DNA from: Siphonodentalium dalli
Taxonomy: Eukaryota > Mollusca > Scaphopoda > Gadilida > Siphonodentaliidae
NCBI GenBank assembly: GCA_032622095.1
Contig: CP136067.1
Span: 95,966,707-96,030,706, forward strand
DNA: 64,000 nt
Direction of reading: 5' to 3'
The notes beneath the pieces are model-generated. The model was not told the origin of the DNA. It did not search any database and saw only the letters and a program-made list of their open reading frames with translations. This document shows, piece after piece, positions 23,153 to 34,712 of the stretch (position 1 is the stretch's first letter; the number at the start of each line of letters is the position of its first letter). The translations under genes were made by a program, and so were the position numbers.

Positions 23153-24205
23153 AAATTCTATAGCAAAATACGAATAAATAGATATTACCAGTACGTCACA
23201 GCCACCATATATAGTATGAGCTGAAGTTTGGTCTGGTTCAAAGAGGAGGGGTTTGGGGGGGGGGGTGTAGTTGTAAATTCCAAGGTGACACCCCCACCGA
23301 AATGGAGATCCTTTAGCCAAATCCCTGATAATATAATACATGACCCAAAACCCAAATTTTAAGAGTTTATATATGATGATGCACAATATAATAAATGTAC
23401 TAACTGCTGTAGTCTAAATGTTGCAAAATGAAACTACAGGTGATGCAGCATGTCATTGCAAAAATTGGAATGCAAACTCAAAGGAAATTTTTTACCACAA
23501 GGGGAAATATTTTTGTACTGGAGCCTGCAATCTGAGTGGCTACACAGTCATCATGAACTACATTCAGTAGGTCATTGACGTTTGTCATCTTTATTGGTTT
23601 AGAATAATTGTGCAATTTTATTTGAATTTAGTTAAAAGAGAAACATTTTGTTCCGTGTGGAAATAACAGTGTAGTTTGAACTGCAATTACTGTAACTTCA
23701 TTCTCCCGACTAACGGGTCAATAAAATTTAAAACTTGTCTCTGTACGAAATATTTTGAGCTGATCAAATGCCATGCGCGTGCACTTATTTTGAATCACGT
23801 TGATCGCGGCAGTTGTTTTTGTGTGTATCTCTCCATCACAAACAGCACTGCACTATGTGCTTTAACACGTTGATGGCCGACTCTCAATCAAGTACATGCA
23901 ATAAGTATGAGATAACTCGCAGTTGGCAATCAATGTGTTAATCTTATTCTGACCCATATCTCACACTTGAGGTAAGAAAATCAGTTAACCTAAATATAAA
24001 TCAGACGATTTGCCAGCAGAACACATTCCTCCTCCTCAATGTATTGATAACCTGCCACCCATTTGTCTGTGCAATATATACCTGGGTATGATTAGCACAA
24101 CAGAAAGTAGCAAATCTCAAATATAGCATATTTCATCCACTTATCCATGTGGTGAGAATGATTGACAAATACTGATGGATATCAGAAATCTGAGCCAAAC
24201 CAAAT
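23153..24205. other. intronic non-coding DNA with a poly(G) run
   Basis: A G-rich patch (gaggaggggtttggggggg, about 23244-23268) is the only marked feature. ORFs of 65-119 codons in this interval have no motif and no splice context. Confidence 0.45.
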
Positions 24206-24209
24206 ATCA

Positions 24210-25260
24210 GAATATAGCCTACAGAGAGAGAGAGTGGAGGAGTATAGCCTTCAGAGAGAATAGCATACAAAGAGAAGAGAGAGAGAGGGGGAGTAAAGCC
24301 TACAGCAATAAGAGTGTATAGCCTACAGAGAGCGAGAGGGGGAAAAAGTATAGCCCACGGACAGGCTGGAATCAACAGAAAGCAAACATCGTTGAGCGAG
24401 TATAGCCTACATAGAGAATAGAGATAACAGCCTACAGAGAGGAGATTATAGCCTACAGAGAGAAGAGAGATTATAGCCTACAGAGAGGAGATTATAGCCT
24501 ACAGAGAGAGGAGAGATTATAGCCAACAGAGAGAATAGAGATTATAACCTACAGAGAGGAGATTATAGCCTACATAGATTATAGCCTGCAGAGATAAGAG
24601 AAATTATAGCCTACAGAGAGGAGATTATAGCCTACAGAGAGAAGAGAGATTATAGCCTACAGAGATTATAGCCTACAGATAGAAGAGAGATTATAGCCTA
24701 CAGAGAGGAGATTATAGCCTACAGAGAGAAGAGAGATTATAGCCTACAGAGAGAAGAGAGATTATAGCCTACAGAGAGAAGAGATTATAGCCCACAGAGC
24801 GAGGAGAGATTATAGCCTACAGATAGTAGAGCGATTATAGCCTACAGAGAATATAGCCTACAGAGAGAAGAAAAATTATAGCCTACATGGAGAAGAGAGA
24901 TTATAGCCTACAGAGAGAAGAGATTATAGCCTAGAGTGAAGAGAGATTATAGCCTACATAGCGAGGAGAGATCATAGCCTACATACAGGGTGGAATGAAC
25001 AGAAAGCAAACATACTAGAGAGAGAGTATAGCCTACATGAAGGGTGGAAGAAATACACCATGGAGAGGATATCACACCATCCCAAAGAGATAGAGAGAGG
25101 GAGAAAGAGAGAGTATTGCCCAGAGAGAGTATAGCTTAGAGATAGAGAGATAGAGTATAGCTTAGAGATCGAGAGATAGAAAGAGTATAGTCTAGAGCTA
25201 GAAAGAACGAGTGAGAGAGAGAGAGAGAAAGTGAGAGATAGTACAGCCAATAGACAGGAT
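24210..25260 (+). repeat. ~25-bp GA-rich minisatellite
   Basis: About 1 kb of irregular copies of cagagagaagagagattata gccta, with shorter variants (cagagaggagattatagccta). Edges decay into (ga)n. Copies vary by 4-6 bp steps in the gagaa part. The 140-codon minus ORF is a translation of the array. Confidence 0.93.
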
Positions 25261-25521
25261 GGAAGATATGTACTATGGAAAATCAATTCAAACCGAGTCG
25301 AACTCTGTACAGTGGAAATCAAGTCTAACCAGTCTGGACAGAGAGAATGTTTATTAGATAACATTTTCCTACAAAGAGACACGTTGGAAGACAATATCGT
25401 TAAAAAGGATAATTTTTACAGGAGTTAACCATTAAATTAATTAGCGATGGAGATGAAGAATCTGTTTAATTCAAGAAACAGTTGATATCAGAAAATCACA
25501 TTTCTACAACTGCCTGATATA

Positions 25522-25626
25522 CGGTAATGCCCTAAATAAGCGACTCCTTAACCACAGCAGAGTTATGGGTAAAAGTTGCCCATAATTCTGCTGTGGTTAA
25601 GGAGTCGATTATTTATGGCATTACTG
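25522..25626. mobile_element. family A MITE, minimal 105-bp form
   Basis: Only the outer half of each arm remains: CGGTAATGCCCTAAATAAGC to agagttatgggtaaaagttg, then the mirrored arm to gcattactg. TA flanks present. Confidence 0.9.
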
Positions 25627-25685
25627 TACAGTTTGTATAAGAATGATATAGAAAGCTTCATCTAAAACCATTCTCTCTGATGGTA

Positions 25686-25921
25686 CTTCTTGAATTTTTG
25701 TGAAAACCCTGTGCCAGTGCATTCTCTCATATATGCCAGTCTCCCATAGGGAGCCTCACATATATAAGAGAATACATTGGCCTAACAATATTTACCTTGT
25801 AAGCCAGTGCATTCTCTTGTATATGCGATGCTCCCTATGGGAGACTAGAATATATAAGAGAATGCACTGGCACAGGATCTTTAATGCTGAACCAGCACAG
25901 CTCCACTCATGAAAGAGATAA
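25686..25921 (-). mobile_element. family Bc MITE, reversed
   Basis: Reverse orientation: starts tgaatttttgtgaaaaccct, two hairpin modules, and ends ccagcacagctccactcatgaaagag. Terminal TTAA words have decayed. The 70-codon plus ORF is a translation of the hairpins. Confidence 0.83.
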
Positions 25922-25926
25922 ACTGT

Positions 25927-26629
25927 CTATTATAAACATTAGCAATGGTTCATGTCTCTGAGAGTTTCAGAATTAAGGCCAGCAAAACTGATGAAGAGAA
26001 ACTCAGTTGGGTCTCAAAAAGGTCAGAATATAGTAATTTATAAAACATTTTTATTATGGATATGAAACACATTTTATGGCTATGAAACTACTGTTATGAT
26101 ATGCAACTCAGAGAGAAACCATTCTAGACTCATGTATATGGTTCCACAGTGATTGATGTAGTGTACTGGGAACAAATGGCTTATGAGAAGCTAGAACATT
26201 CGGCAGGGAATAATATATAGATTGAACAGGAAAATGCAGACAATGGAAGCCATTGAGGATTGAACTGGTTGCAGCAGCAGTGATTGAATGAAAGTCTATC
26301 TGCACCCAGCTCTATTGTCTCCATAGATGTAACATCAAACAGACTCATTGTTATAAAGAGAATAACAAGGCCTGGATTGTGAAATGAGTTCTGAGACACA
26401 TTCAGAACAAATGAAATCAAGCCTTGAAATACATGTAGTGTGGCGGACAAAAATATCAGTGTAGCACAGCGCTTAAGACAAATTGGCAGACACTAAAATA
26501 ATTCTGGAAATACATGTAACATGGTACACATGTACTGGGAAACACAATTAAACACCATACAACTTTTTAGCAGGTACACACTGGAAGTGGGTGCAGCTAT
26601 AAATTTTACTAATAAACTAATCAGAAGAT
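25927..26629. other. intronic low-copy DNA
   Basis: No repeat shared with the rest of the window and no phase-compatible LIM exon. ORFs of 65-89 codons on the minus strand overlap in different frames and show no motif. Confidence 0.45.
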
Positions 26630-26758
26630 AATGATTTCCAGTGCTACATGTATATCATAGTGTGCAATATTCCAGTGCATATATAAACTACATCAACTGA
26701 GTTATTACGATTATTATGGTGACAATTTACGGTGTATTCTTTGCAGCTGCCATTTGTA

Positions 26759-26953
26759 CAGTAATGCCCTAAATAATCGACTCCTTAACCACAGCAGAAT
26801 TATGGATACCGGTAACTTTTCAAGATTTAATCGGAAATATGGCTTGTTGCCATTCATCGGAAAGCTCTCAGTAAGCCATATTTCCGATTAAATCCTGAAA
26901 AGTTACCTATAATTCTACCGTGGTTAAGGAGTCTATTATTTAGGGCATTACTG
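26759..26953. mobile_element. family A MITE (copy in first 788-bp unit)
   Basis: 195 bp, TA flanks, tip partly deleted. A 4-bp insertion (ggataccggtaac instead of gggtaac) marks it and its duplicate at 27547. Confidence 0.92.
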
Positions 26954-27338
26954 TACTTAACATGACTTGAACAATGATTTCCAGCATTACACCATCCAGT
27001 GTGGAACATTCCTGAGTCTGCTCATATCGTTAGTTATTTTTTTGATCAGTTATTTTTTTGGTGCATTTTTTTTTTTTACGAATTTGCAAAATTCACAAGT
27101 TAGATCAAGTCATCGAGGAATTGTTATTCTAAAGCAAGAAAATTTGATGTTATAGTGCCTGATTTTAATCTCAATGTTTCATGGTTGAAAGTATAATGGT
27201 TGAATTGAGAATATGTGAACAGATTAATTACTAACTTTCATATCACAAGTTACTTCAACTCAGATATTATGAGTATAACAGCCCATTATTTAAGAACAAT
27301 TTCCAGTGCTGCATAACAATTAAAGCCTCTACTGCTCT

Positions 27339-27424
27339 TTAACCTTTTCATGACCGGAGCTTTGCTGGTGCAGCATTAAAGACCCTATGTCAGTGCATTC
27401 TCTTATAAATGCGAGTCTCTCATA
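27339..27424 (+). mobile_element. family Bc MITE, left half only
   Basis: TTAACCTTTTCATGACCGGA through the first hairpin arm to gcgagtctctcat, i.e. to the hairpin tip, where the next 788-bp unit begins. Confidence 0.85.
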
Positions 27425-27546
27425 ATTATTTCCAGTGCTATATCATAGTGTGCAATATTCCAGTGCATATATAAACTACATCAACTGAGTTATTACGATT
27501 ATTATGGTGACAATTTACGGTGTATTCTTTGCAGCTGCCATTTGTA

Positions 27547-27745
27547 CAGTAATGCCCTAAATAATCGACTCCTTAACCACAGCAGAATTATGGATACCGG
27601 TAACTTTTCCGGATTTAGTCGGAAAATATGGCTTGTTGCCATTCATCGGAAAGCTCTCAGTATTAAACCATATTTCCGATTAAATCCTGAAAAGTTACCT
27701 ATAATTCTACCGTGGTTAAGGAGTCTATTATTTAGGGCATTACTG
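27547..27745. mobile_element. family A MITE (copy in second 788-bp unit)
   Basis: Paralogue of 26759-26953, 199 bp, differing by four inserted bases and a few substitutions. It was carried by the tandem duplication, not by transposition. Confidence 0.92.
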
Positions 27746-28130
27746 TACTTAACATGACTTGAACAATGATTTCCAGCATTACACCATCCAGTGCGGAACA
27801 TTCCTGAGTCTGCTCATATCGTTAGTTATTTTTTTGATCAGTTATTTTTTTGGTGCATTTTTTTTTTTTACGAATTTGCAAAATTCACAAGTTAGATCAA
27901 GTCATTGAGGAATTGTTATTCTAAAGCAAGAAAATTTTATGTTATAGTGCCTGATTTTAAGCTCAATGTTTCATGGTTGAAAGTATAATGGTTGAATTGA
28001 GAATATGTGAACAGATTAATTACTAACTTTCATATCACAAGTTACTTCAACTCAGATATTATGAGTATAACAGCCCATTATTTAAGAACAATTTCCAGTG
28101 CTGCATAACAAGTAAAGCCTCTACTGCTCT

Positions 28131-28299
28131 TTAACCTTTTCATGACGGGAGCTTTGCTGGTGCAGCATTAAAGACCCTATGTCAGTGCATTCTCTTATAA
28201 ATGCGAGTCTCTCATAATTATTTCCAGTGCTATATCATAGTGTGCAATGATGGGCGACTCGCATATATAAGAGAATGCATTGGCACAGGGTTTTCACAA
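28131..28299 (+). mobile_element. family Bc MITE interrupted by duplication stub
   Basis: Left half 28131-28215 ends at the hairpin tip. After the 36-bp stub of the duplicated unit, the right half resumes at the tip of a hairpin (gatgggcgactcgcatatat) and runs to ggcacagggttttcacaaaa. The right TTAA end is missing. Confidence 0.82.
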
Positions 28300-28495
28300 A
28301 AAATGTGTATACCATGTGAATTTTCAGCTGGCTTTCAGCTTTTTTAACTCAACAACAATCCAAGACATATTCACAAACCAAAACTTTTCACATACATGTA
28401 ACTCATATAAAAATCCCTCCACCAGTTGCTTCCAGTCTGATAAGAACTTGGATCATGCCATAAATCTCTATTCTGGCGATGCCTGCAGCAATCAT

Positions 28496-28812
28496 GTTCC
28501 ACCAGTTTGAACTTTCTGGTACTGTAAAGGGGAACTTTATAACATGGATAAAATGACACAGGTGATATATTTCTTTGTTAATACCTGCTCCTTAATAATG
28601 TATTTCACAGTAGGTGAAGGTCCCAGCTCCATATTGCATGATTTAGGAGAAATTTCATAATTGTATGAAATTTGAAATCGGCTCACAAAAGTCGCATCAT
28701 GCAATCTGGAGCTGGGACATTCACCTGCAGTGAAATACATTTTTGAGGAACAGGTATTGACTAAGAAATATATCACCTGAATTATTTTTTCAATGTTTTA
28801 AGTTCCCCTTCA
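28496..28812. mobile_element. family E foldback element
   Basis: Long inverted arms: ctgtaaaggggaactttata ... gtgatatatttctttgttaa ... taatgtatttcac on the left, mirrored by gtgaaatacattttt ... aagaaatatatcacctga ... ttttaagttccccttcag on the right. The centre carries ggtcccagctccatattgca mirrored by gcaatctggagctgggac. Related halves occur at 29528-29650 and 43828-44120. Target duplication unclear. Confidence 0.75.
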
Positions 28813-28950
28813 GAACATCAAATAGTTCCAATGCTTTGAACAGGTGATACGTTATATCTATGGATTGTAACCAGAGTAGAGATTCAAGGAATGATCAAAT
28901 AAGAGCCATATAATACCCCAATAGGAATTAGTAAATATTACAAAACGTAC

Positions 28951-28965
28951 CTCATGTCCCATCAT
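28951..28965 (-). CDS. possible alternative first exon of the LIM gene (MMGHE)
   Basis: In minus orientation, atcATGATGGGACATGAG is followed by a consensus donor (GTACGT from 28950). The five codons MMGHE end in phase 0, matching the phase-0 start of the LIM exon at 22229. Spliced that way, a protein of about 113 residues with a single LIM domain would result. The frame has a stop shortly upstream (a TAG about 15 codons before the donor), so this is either a first exon or, using that TAG as an acceptor, a 17-18-codon internal exon. The sequence around it is low-copy. Human EPLIN is known to have isoforms from two promoters, which makes this plausible but does not prove it. Confidence 0.33.
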
Positions 28966-29312
28966 GATGTGAAACAGCGTTATGTTACTGTCGATGTTAG
29001 GAGACTAATGAGTGGTGAAGTTTCTCATGAGAAAGTTGGGTGCGTTTTAAAGAAGCGGAAATTCTTACTTAAAGCAGCAGCTAATGAAACCGAGTCTTAA
29101 CTACGAACCAGAGAATCAAAGGAAACCACTGCAAAAATCTAACAAACGTGACCTTAATTTCTCAAGTGATCCACAAATGTGGGACAGAAAGTAAGTGGTT
29201 TATTACATTAACCCTTCGGTGGGTAGAATTTATGTTGTGTTATGGTAGTATGATAATATCTAGATCATACCATGAATCTTGTTCTTAGTTATGCACCTAG
29301 AGATCATACATA

Positions 29313-29525
29313 CAGTAATGCTCTAAGTAATCGACTCCATAACCACGGCAGAATTATGGGTAACTTTTCAGGATTTAGTCGGAAATATGGCTTGTTGCCA
29401 TTCATCGGAAAGCTCTCGGCGAGAGCTTTCCAATGAATGGCAACAAGCCATATTTCCGACTAAATCCTGAAAAGTTACCCATAATTCAACTGTGGTTATG
29501 GAGTCGATTACTTAGAGCATTACTG
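29313..29525. mobile_element. family A MITE, full length
   Basis: 213 bp, TA flanks. The private words ctctaagtaatcgactccataacc are mirrored by ggttatggagtcgattacttagag; tip ctcggcgagag. Confidence 0.94.
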
Positions 29526-29527
29526 TA

Positions 29528-29650
29528 TTCCACCAGTACAAAACCTGTGAACTTTTTGATGTTATGATAGGGAAGTTTATAACATTAAAAAAGATCAGGT
29601 AAAATATTTCGTTGTTAATACATGTTCCTTAATAATGTATTTCACTGACA
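29528..29650. mobile_element. family E foldback element, left half
   Basis: ttccaccagtacaaaacctg, gggaagtttataacattaaa and taataatgtatttcactgac match the left arm of 28496-28812. The mirrored arm is absent. Confidence 0.7.
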
Positions 29651-29725
29651 TCCAGATTTGCTGTATTATACAAAGACTTGTATTATAAACTGAAAATGGC
29701 ACTTTATAAGATATATCCTTCGGTC

Positions 29726-32625
29726 AGGAGTACTGATTTATTTATATCATTAGGTCTGGTGTACTGATTTATATATATATTGTTACGTCAGGTGTATACT
29801 GATTTATTTATATCATTAGGTCTGGTGTACTGATTTATATATATATTGTTACCTCAGGTGTACTGATTTATTTATATCATTACGTCTGGTGTACTGATTT
29901 ATTTATATCATTATGTCAGGTGTATACTGATTTATATATATATTGTTACGTCAGGTGTATACTGATTTATTTATATCATTACGTCAGGTGTATACTGATT
30001 TATATATATATTGTTACGTCAGGTGTATACTGATTTATTTATATCATTACGTCAGGTGTATACTGATTTATTTATATCAATACGTCTGGTGTACTGATTT
30101 ATATATATATTGTTACGTCAGGTGTATACTGATTTATTTATATATTGTTACGTCAGGTGTATACTGATTTATTTATATCAATAGGTCTGGTGTACTGATT
30201 TATATATATATTGTTACGTCAGGTGTATACTGATTTATATATATATATATATATTGTTACGTCAGGTGTATACTGATTTATATATATATTGTTACGTCAG
30301 GTGTATACTGATTTATTTATATATTGTTACGTCAGGTGTATACTGATTTATTTATATCAATAGGTCTGGTGTACTGATTTATATATATATTGTTACGTCA
30401 GGTGTATACTGATTTATATATATATATATATTGTTACGTCAGGTGTATACTGATTTATATATATATTGTTACGTCAGGTGTATACTGATTTATATATATA
30501 TTGTTACGTCAGGTGTATACTGATTTATATATATATTGTTACGTCAGGTGTATACTGATTTATTTATATCAATAGGTCTGGTGTACTGATTTATATATAT
30601 ATTGTTACGTCAGGTGTATACTGATTTATATATATATTGTTACGTCAGGTGTATACTGATTTATATATATATTGTTACGTCAGGTGTATACTGATTTATA
30701 TATATATTGTTACGTCAGGTGTATACTGATTTATTTATATCAATAGGTCTGGTGTACTGATTTATATATATATTGTTACGTCAGGTGTATACTGATTTAT
30801 ATATATATATATATTGTTACGTCAGGTGTATACTGATTTATATATATATTGTTACGTCAGGTGTATACTGATTTATATATATATTGTTACGTCAGGTGTA
30901 TACTGATTTATTTATATCAATACGTCTGGTGTACTGATTTATATATATATTGTTACCTCAGGTGTATACTGATTTATTTATATCATTACGTCAGGTGTAC
31001 TGATTTATATATATATTGTTACGTCAGGTGTATACTGATTTATTTATATCATTACGTCAGGTGTATACTGATTTATTTATATATTGTTACGTCAGGTGTA
31101 TACTGATTTATATATATATTGTTATGTCAGGTGTACTGATTTATATATATATTGTTACGTCAGGTGTATACTGATTTATTTATATCATTACGTCAGGTGT
31201 ATACTGATTTATTTATATCATTATGTCAGGTGTATACTGATTTATTTATATCATTAGGTCTGGTGTACTGATTTATTTATATCATTATGTCAGGTGTATA
31301 CTGATATATATATATTGTTACGTCAGGTGTATACTGATTTATTTATATCATTACGTCAGGTGTATACTGATTTATTTATATCAATACGTCTGGTGTACTG
31401 ATTTATATATATATTGTTACCTCAGGTGTATACTGATTTATTTATATCATTACGTCAGGTGTACTGATTTATTTATATCATTATGTCAGGTGTATACTGA
31501 TTTATTTATATCATTAGGTCTGGTGTATACTGATTTATATATATATTGTTACGTCAGGTGTATACTGATTTATATATATATTGTTACGTCAGGTGTATAC
31601 TGATTTATTTATATCAATAGGTCTGGTGTACTGATTTATATATATATTGTTACGTCAGGTGTATACTGATTTATATATATATTGTTACGTCAGGTGTATA
31701 CTGATTTATATATATATTGTTACGTCAGGTGTATACTGATTTATTTATATCATTACGTCAGGTGTACTGATTTATATATATATTGTTACGTCAGGTGTAT
31801 ACTGATTTATTTATATCATTATGTCAGGTGTATACTGATTTATTTATATCATTACGTCAGGTGTATACTGATTTATATATATATATATTGTTACATCAGG
31901 TGTATACTGATTTATATATATATTGTTACGTCAGGTGTATACTGATTTATATATATATTGTTACGTCAGGTGTATACTGATTTATATATATATTGTTACG
32001 TCAGGTGTATACTGATTTATTTATATCAATAGGTCTGGTGTACTGATTTATATATATATTGTTACGTCAGGTGTATACTGATTTATATATATATATATAT
32101 ATATTGTTACGTCAGGTGTATACTGATTTATATATATATTGTTACGTCAGGTGTATACTGATTTATATATATATTGTTACGTCAGGTGTATACTGATTTA
32201 ATTATATCATTACGTCAGGTGTATACTGATTTATATATATATTGTTATGTCAGGTGTATACTGATTTATATATATATTGTTACGTCAGGTGTATACTGAT
32301 TTATATATATATATATATTGTTACGTCAGGTGTATACTGATTTATTTATATCATTACGTCAGGTGTATACTGATTTATATATATATTGTTACGTCAGGTG
32401 TATACTGATTTAATTATATCATTACGTCAAGTGTATACTGATTTATATATATATTGTTACGTCAGGTGTATACTGATTTATATATATATTGTTACGTCAG
32501 GTGTACTGATTTATATATATATTGTTACGTCAGGTGTATACTGATTTATTTATATCATCAGGTCTGGTGTACTGATTTATTTATATCATTAGGTCTGGTG
32601 TACTGATTTATATTTATCACATAAT
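29726..32625 (+). repeat. 35-bp minisatellite, 2.9 kb
   Basis: About 80 copies of gtcaggtgtatactgattta followed by tatatatattgttac or tttatatcattac. Two unit types (tatatatattgtt and tttatatcatt) alternate irregularly. Some units lack the second ta (gtgtactg), and some have extended (ta)n. It sits in the 12.3-kb intron of the LIM gene. ORFs of 65-87 codons here (YTDLYIYCYV repeats) are translations of the array. Confidence 0.97.
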
Positions 32626-32952
32626 TAACCCACAAACCAGCTTCATAATTAATGGTAGGACACATGTGTAATATTAGCGCGTGCGATGACGTCACGCCAT
32701 CATTTAAATGACTTGCGATTGCTGAAGTTTATGATTGTTGTTTTCGCTGAATACTTCGCAATGCTTTGCGTTTATTTGATCATGTGATAAAAGGTATCTC
32801 AAACTCGTTTTCTATTTTATATGTAATTTATCAACCTCGTCCACTAAATTCTATTTGAGCCTCTGTAACTGTAAACCTCGGCTCAAATCGAATTTAGTGA
32901 ACTCGGTTGATAAATTCCGTATAAAATAGAAACTCATGTGAGATCCTCTATA
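32626..32952. mobile_element. insertion with 145-bp hairpin splitting the 35-bp array
   Basis: Array units stop at about 32625 and resume degenerately at about 32953. The inserted block contains a hairpin: ctattttatatgtaatttat caac...ccactaaattctatttgagc, mirrored by gctcaaatcgaatttagtga ... gttgataaattccgtataaaatag (about 32800-32942). It also has a TGACGTCA palindrome at 32687-32694 in a CG-richer patch. Superfamily unknown. Confidence 0.6.
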
Positions 32953-33085
32953 TATCGATACGTCCGGTGTATACTGCAAGATTTATATATATCGATACCT
33001 CAGGTTTATATATATTATTACGTCACGTGTACTGATTTATATATTTTGTTAGGTCTGATGTACTGATTTAATATTTTTATACCGA
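32953..33085 (+). repeat. 35-bp minisatellite, diverged edge
   Basis: Decayed units such as cgtccggtgtatactgcaag and cgtcacgtgtactgatttat continue the array beyond the insertion. Confidence 0.8.
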
Positions 33086-33301
33086 TAAAGCAACTAATAA
33101 TTTGTTTACTGTAATATCAAATTCTCCGCAGGAGGTGGATGCTATAAAGTGAAATTGGTTCTTCAGGTATATATTTACATATTTTAAGCATTTTACAAGG
33201 GTTTCTGATGAAAGGAGATTGTATGATTTATGGTCTAATCACTTTACTAATCTCCCAAGATAATTAAATGAAATTTGTGCTGTTATTATATACCTCCAGT
33301 A

Positions 33302-33510
33302 CAGTAGTGCCCTAAATAATAGACTCCTTAACCACAGCAGAATTATGGGTAACTTTTCAGGATTTAGTCGGAAATATGGCTTGTTACCATTCATCGGAAA
33401 GCTCTCACTGACAGCTTGCCAATGAATGGCAACAAGCCATATTTCCGACTAAATCCTGAAAAGTTACCCACAATTCTGCTGTGGAGTTGCGATTATGTAG
33501 GGAATTACTG
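33302..33510. mobile_element. family A MITE flanked by a 41-bp direct repeat
   Basis: 209 bp, CAGTAGTGCCCTAAATAATA to ggaattactg. On both sides lies taattaaatgaaatttgtgc tgttattatatacctccagta (left copy ends at 33301, right copy starts at 33511). The normal TA duplication is contained in this longer repeat. Confidence 0.92.
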
Positions 33511-33885
33511 TAATTAAATGAAATTTGTGCTGTTATTATATACCTCCAGTATCTTCATAATGAAGCAGTTATTATTTTGATAACTTATAGCCCGGCTTAG
33601 AATTAAATAATTATATTCTCGATGATAACCGATCAAACTCAAAACTGAATCTAGCCAAATTAAATTACTTGAATAAGTTTCCGACTCAAAAACATTAATG
33701 ACACCCCCCCAACTCAAAGACAGAGACACTGGAATAGAGGGGTTGAGTTCTTCAATGGTTCATGGTTCATTCCACACTGGTTCATTTTATTTTGTGTTTT
33801 TTAGATAAGATAGGAGACATTATTCGATTGCCGTTGTCAGATAAAAGAAAATAAACTCTCAAAGGAAGCGCTGTTGCATGACAAG

Positions 33886-34105
33886 CTTTATACGGGTGTG
33901 CATTCCATGAAAAACTGACATTATAGTATTTATACAGGTGTGCATTCTTTGAAAAACTGACATTATAGTCTTTATAAGGGTGCATTCCATGAAAAACTGA
34001 CATTACAATCTTTATACGGGTGTGCATTCCATGAAAAACTGACATTAAATCTTTATACAGGTGTGAATTCCATGAAAAACTGACATTATAATCTTTCCAA
34101 AAATT
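33886..34105 (+). repeat. ~43-bp minisatellite, five copies
   Basis: Units of gggtgtgcattccatgaaaa actgacattatagtctttata, with small deletions in the middle copies. The 138-codon minus ORF is mostly a translation of it. Confidence 0.92.
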
Positions 34106-34577
34106 GCTAATGTAAGACAGTTTAATTAAAAAAATATCGCCAATCAGGTTAGGGCTTTGATGTAAGTAGTTTAAGTACTTTATAAATAGCATAAACATTA
34201 TTATAATTTTGTAGGCGTTATTGGCATGTTATTAGGATTGTTTTTACACCGATACGCAGGAGAAATGGCACATACTCAGAAATTTTGACTTATAACTAAG
34301 CTCTTCAATTTTTTTATTTGCCGAAACACAGAAAGACAATTACATGTAATCCTCAAAATGCTTCAATATTTCTTCTATAAGTATTATAAATTTGGTGCAT
34401 TGTGATAAATATATACCTCTTTAGTTCACACCCCTCCCCCTCCCCCCAAAACACAGACAGAGGGACAAGACAAGAAGAAATCCCGCCACAGATGAGAGAT
34501 CAGAAAAATAGAGGGTTTGAGCTCTACAGACATTAGTACATGTAACATGTTAGTACGACACACAGGAAACTACAAAC
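34106..34577. other. intronic low-copy DNA
   Basis: Holds a C-rich patch (cacccctccccctcccccc, about 34430) and no further LIM-gene exon that I can defend. Confidence 0.45.
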
Positions 34578-34712
34578 CTTGGGAGATTCAGGCTGTGGTT
34601 GGGGTTCGACATGGTGATTTCTCGATGAGGGCGGGGCTTGGAAGGTTCTCTTTTGAATGACAGGTTGAAGGACAGGTTGGACAGGCTCAAATGGCACTGA
34701 TTTGATGCTTTC
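34578..34712 (-). CDS. LIM-domain protein, exon upstream of the LIM domain (proline-rich linker)
   Basis: Minus-strand exon of 135 nt (45 codons) with acceptor tgttttag (AG at 34713-34714) and donor GTTTGT beginning at 34577. Both borders are phase 0, so it joins in frame to the LIM exon starting at 22229. It reads ESIKSVPFEPVQPVLQPVIQ then KRTFQAPPSSRNHHVEPQPQ and PESPK: proline- and glutamine-rich, no fold predicted, like the linkers before the LIM domain in EPLIN-type proteins. Codon composition differs sharply from the AT-rich flanks. Earlier exons must lie further right on the minus strand, but I could not locate them in the window. The alternative is an exon of a different gene, but matching phases on the same strand argue against it. 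Confidence 0.75.

Larger units (their letters stand above)
26630..28250 (+). repeat. 788-bp tandem duplication (two copies plus a partial third)
   Basis: 26630-27421 and 27422-28209 match almost throughout, including a family A MITE, the poly(T) patch and the left half of a Bc MITE. A 36-bp stub of a third copy (aattatttccagtgctatat ...gtgtgcaat) runs to about 28250. The offset measured at the MITE start is 788 bp (26759 to 27547). Copies differ by few substitutions and small indels. The outer joins lie inside the Bc hairpins. Confidence 0.93.

Noticed and set aside
24972-25394. 140-codon minus-strand ORF rich in Ser and Leu
   Set aside because: Translation of (ga)n-rich repeat edge.
29943-31980. 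ORFs of 65-87 codons with YTDLYIYCYVRCIL repeats
   Set aside because: Translations of the 35-bp minisatellite; the same peptide recurs wherever the array is in phase.
33782-34198. 138-codon minus-strand ORF with repeated MSVFHGMH
   Set aside because: Five copies of a 43-bp minisatellite with compensating length changes; no exon borders or family resemblance.
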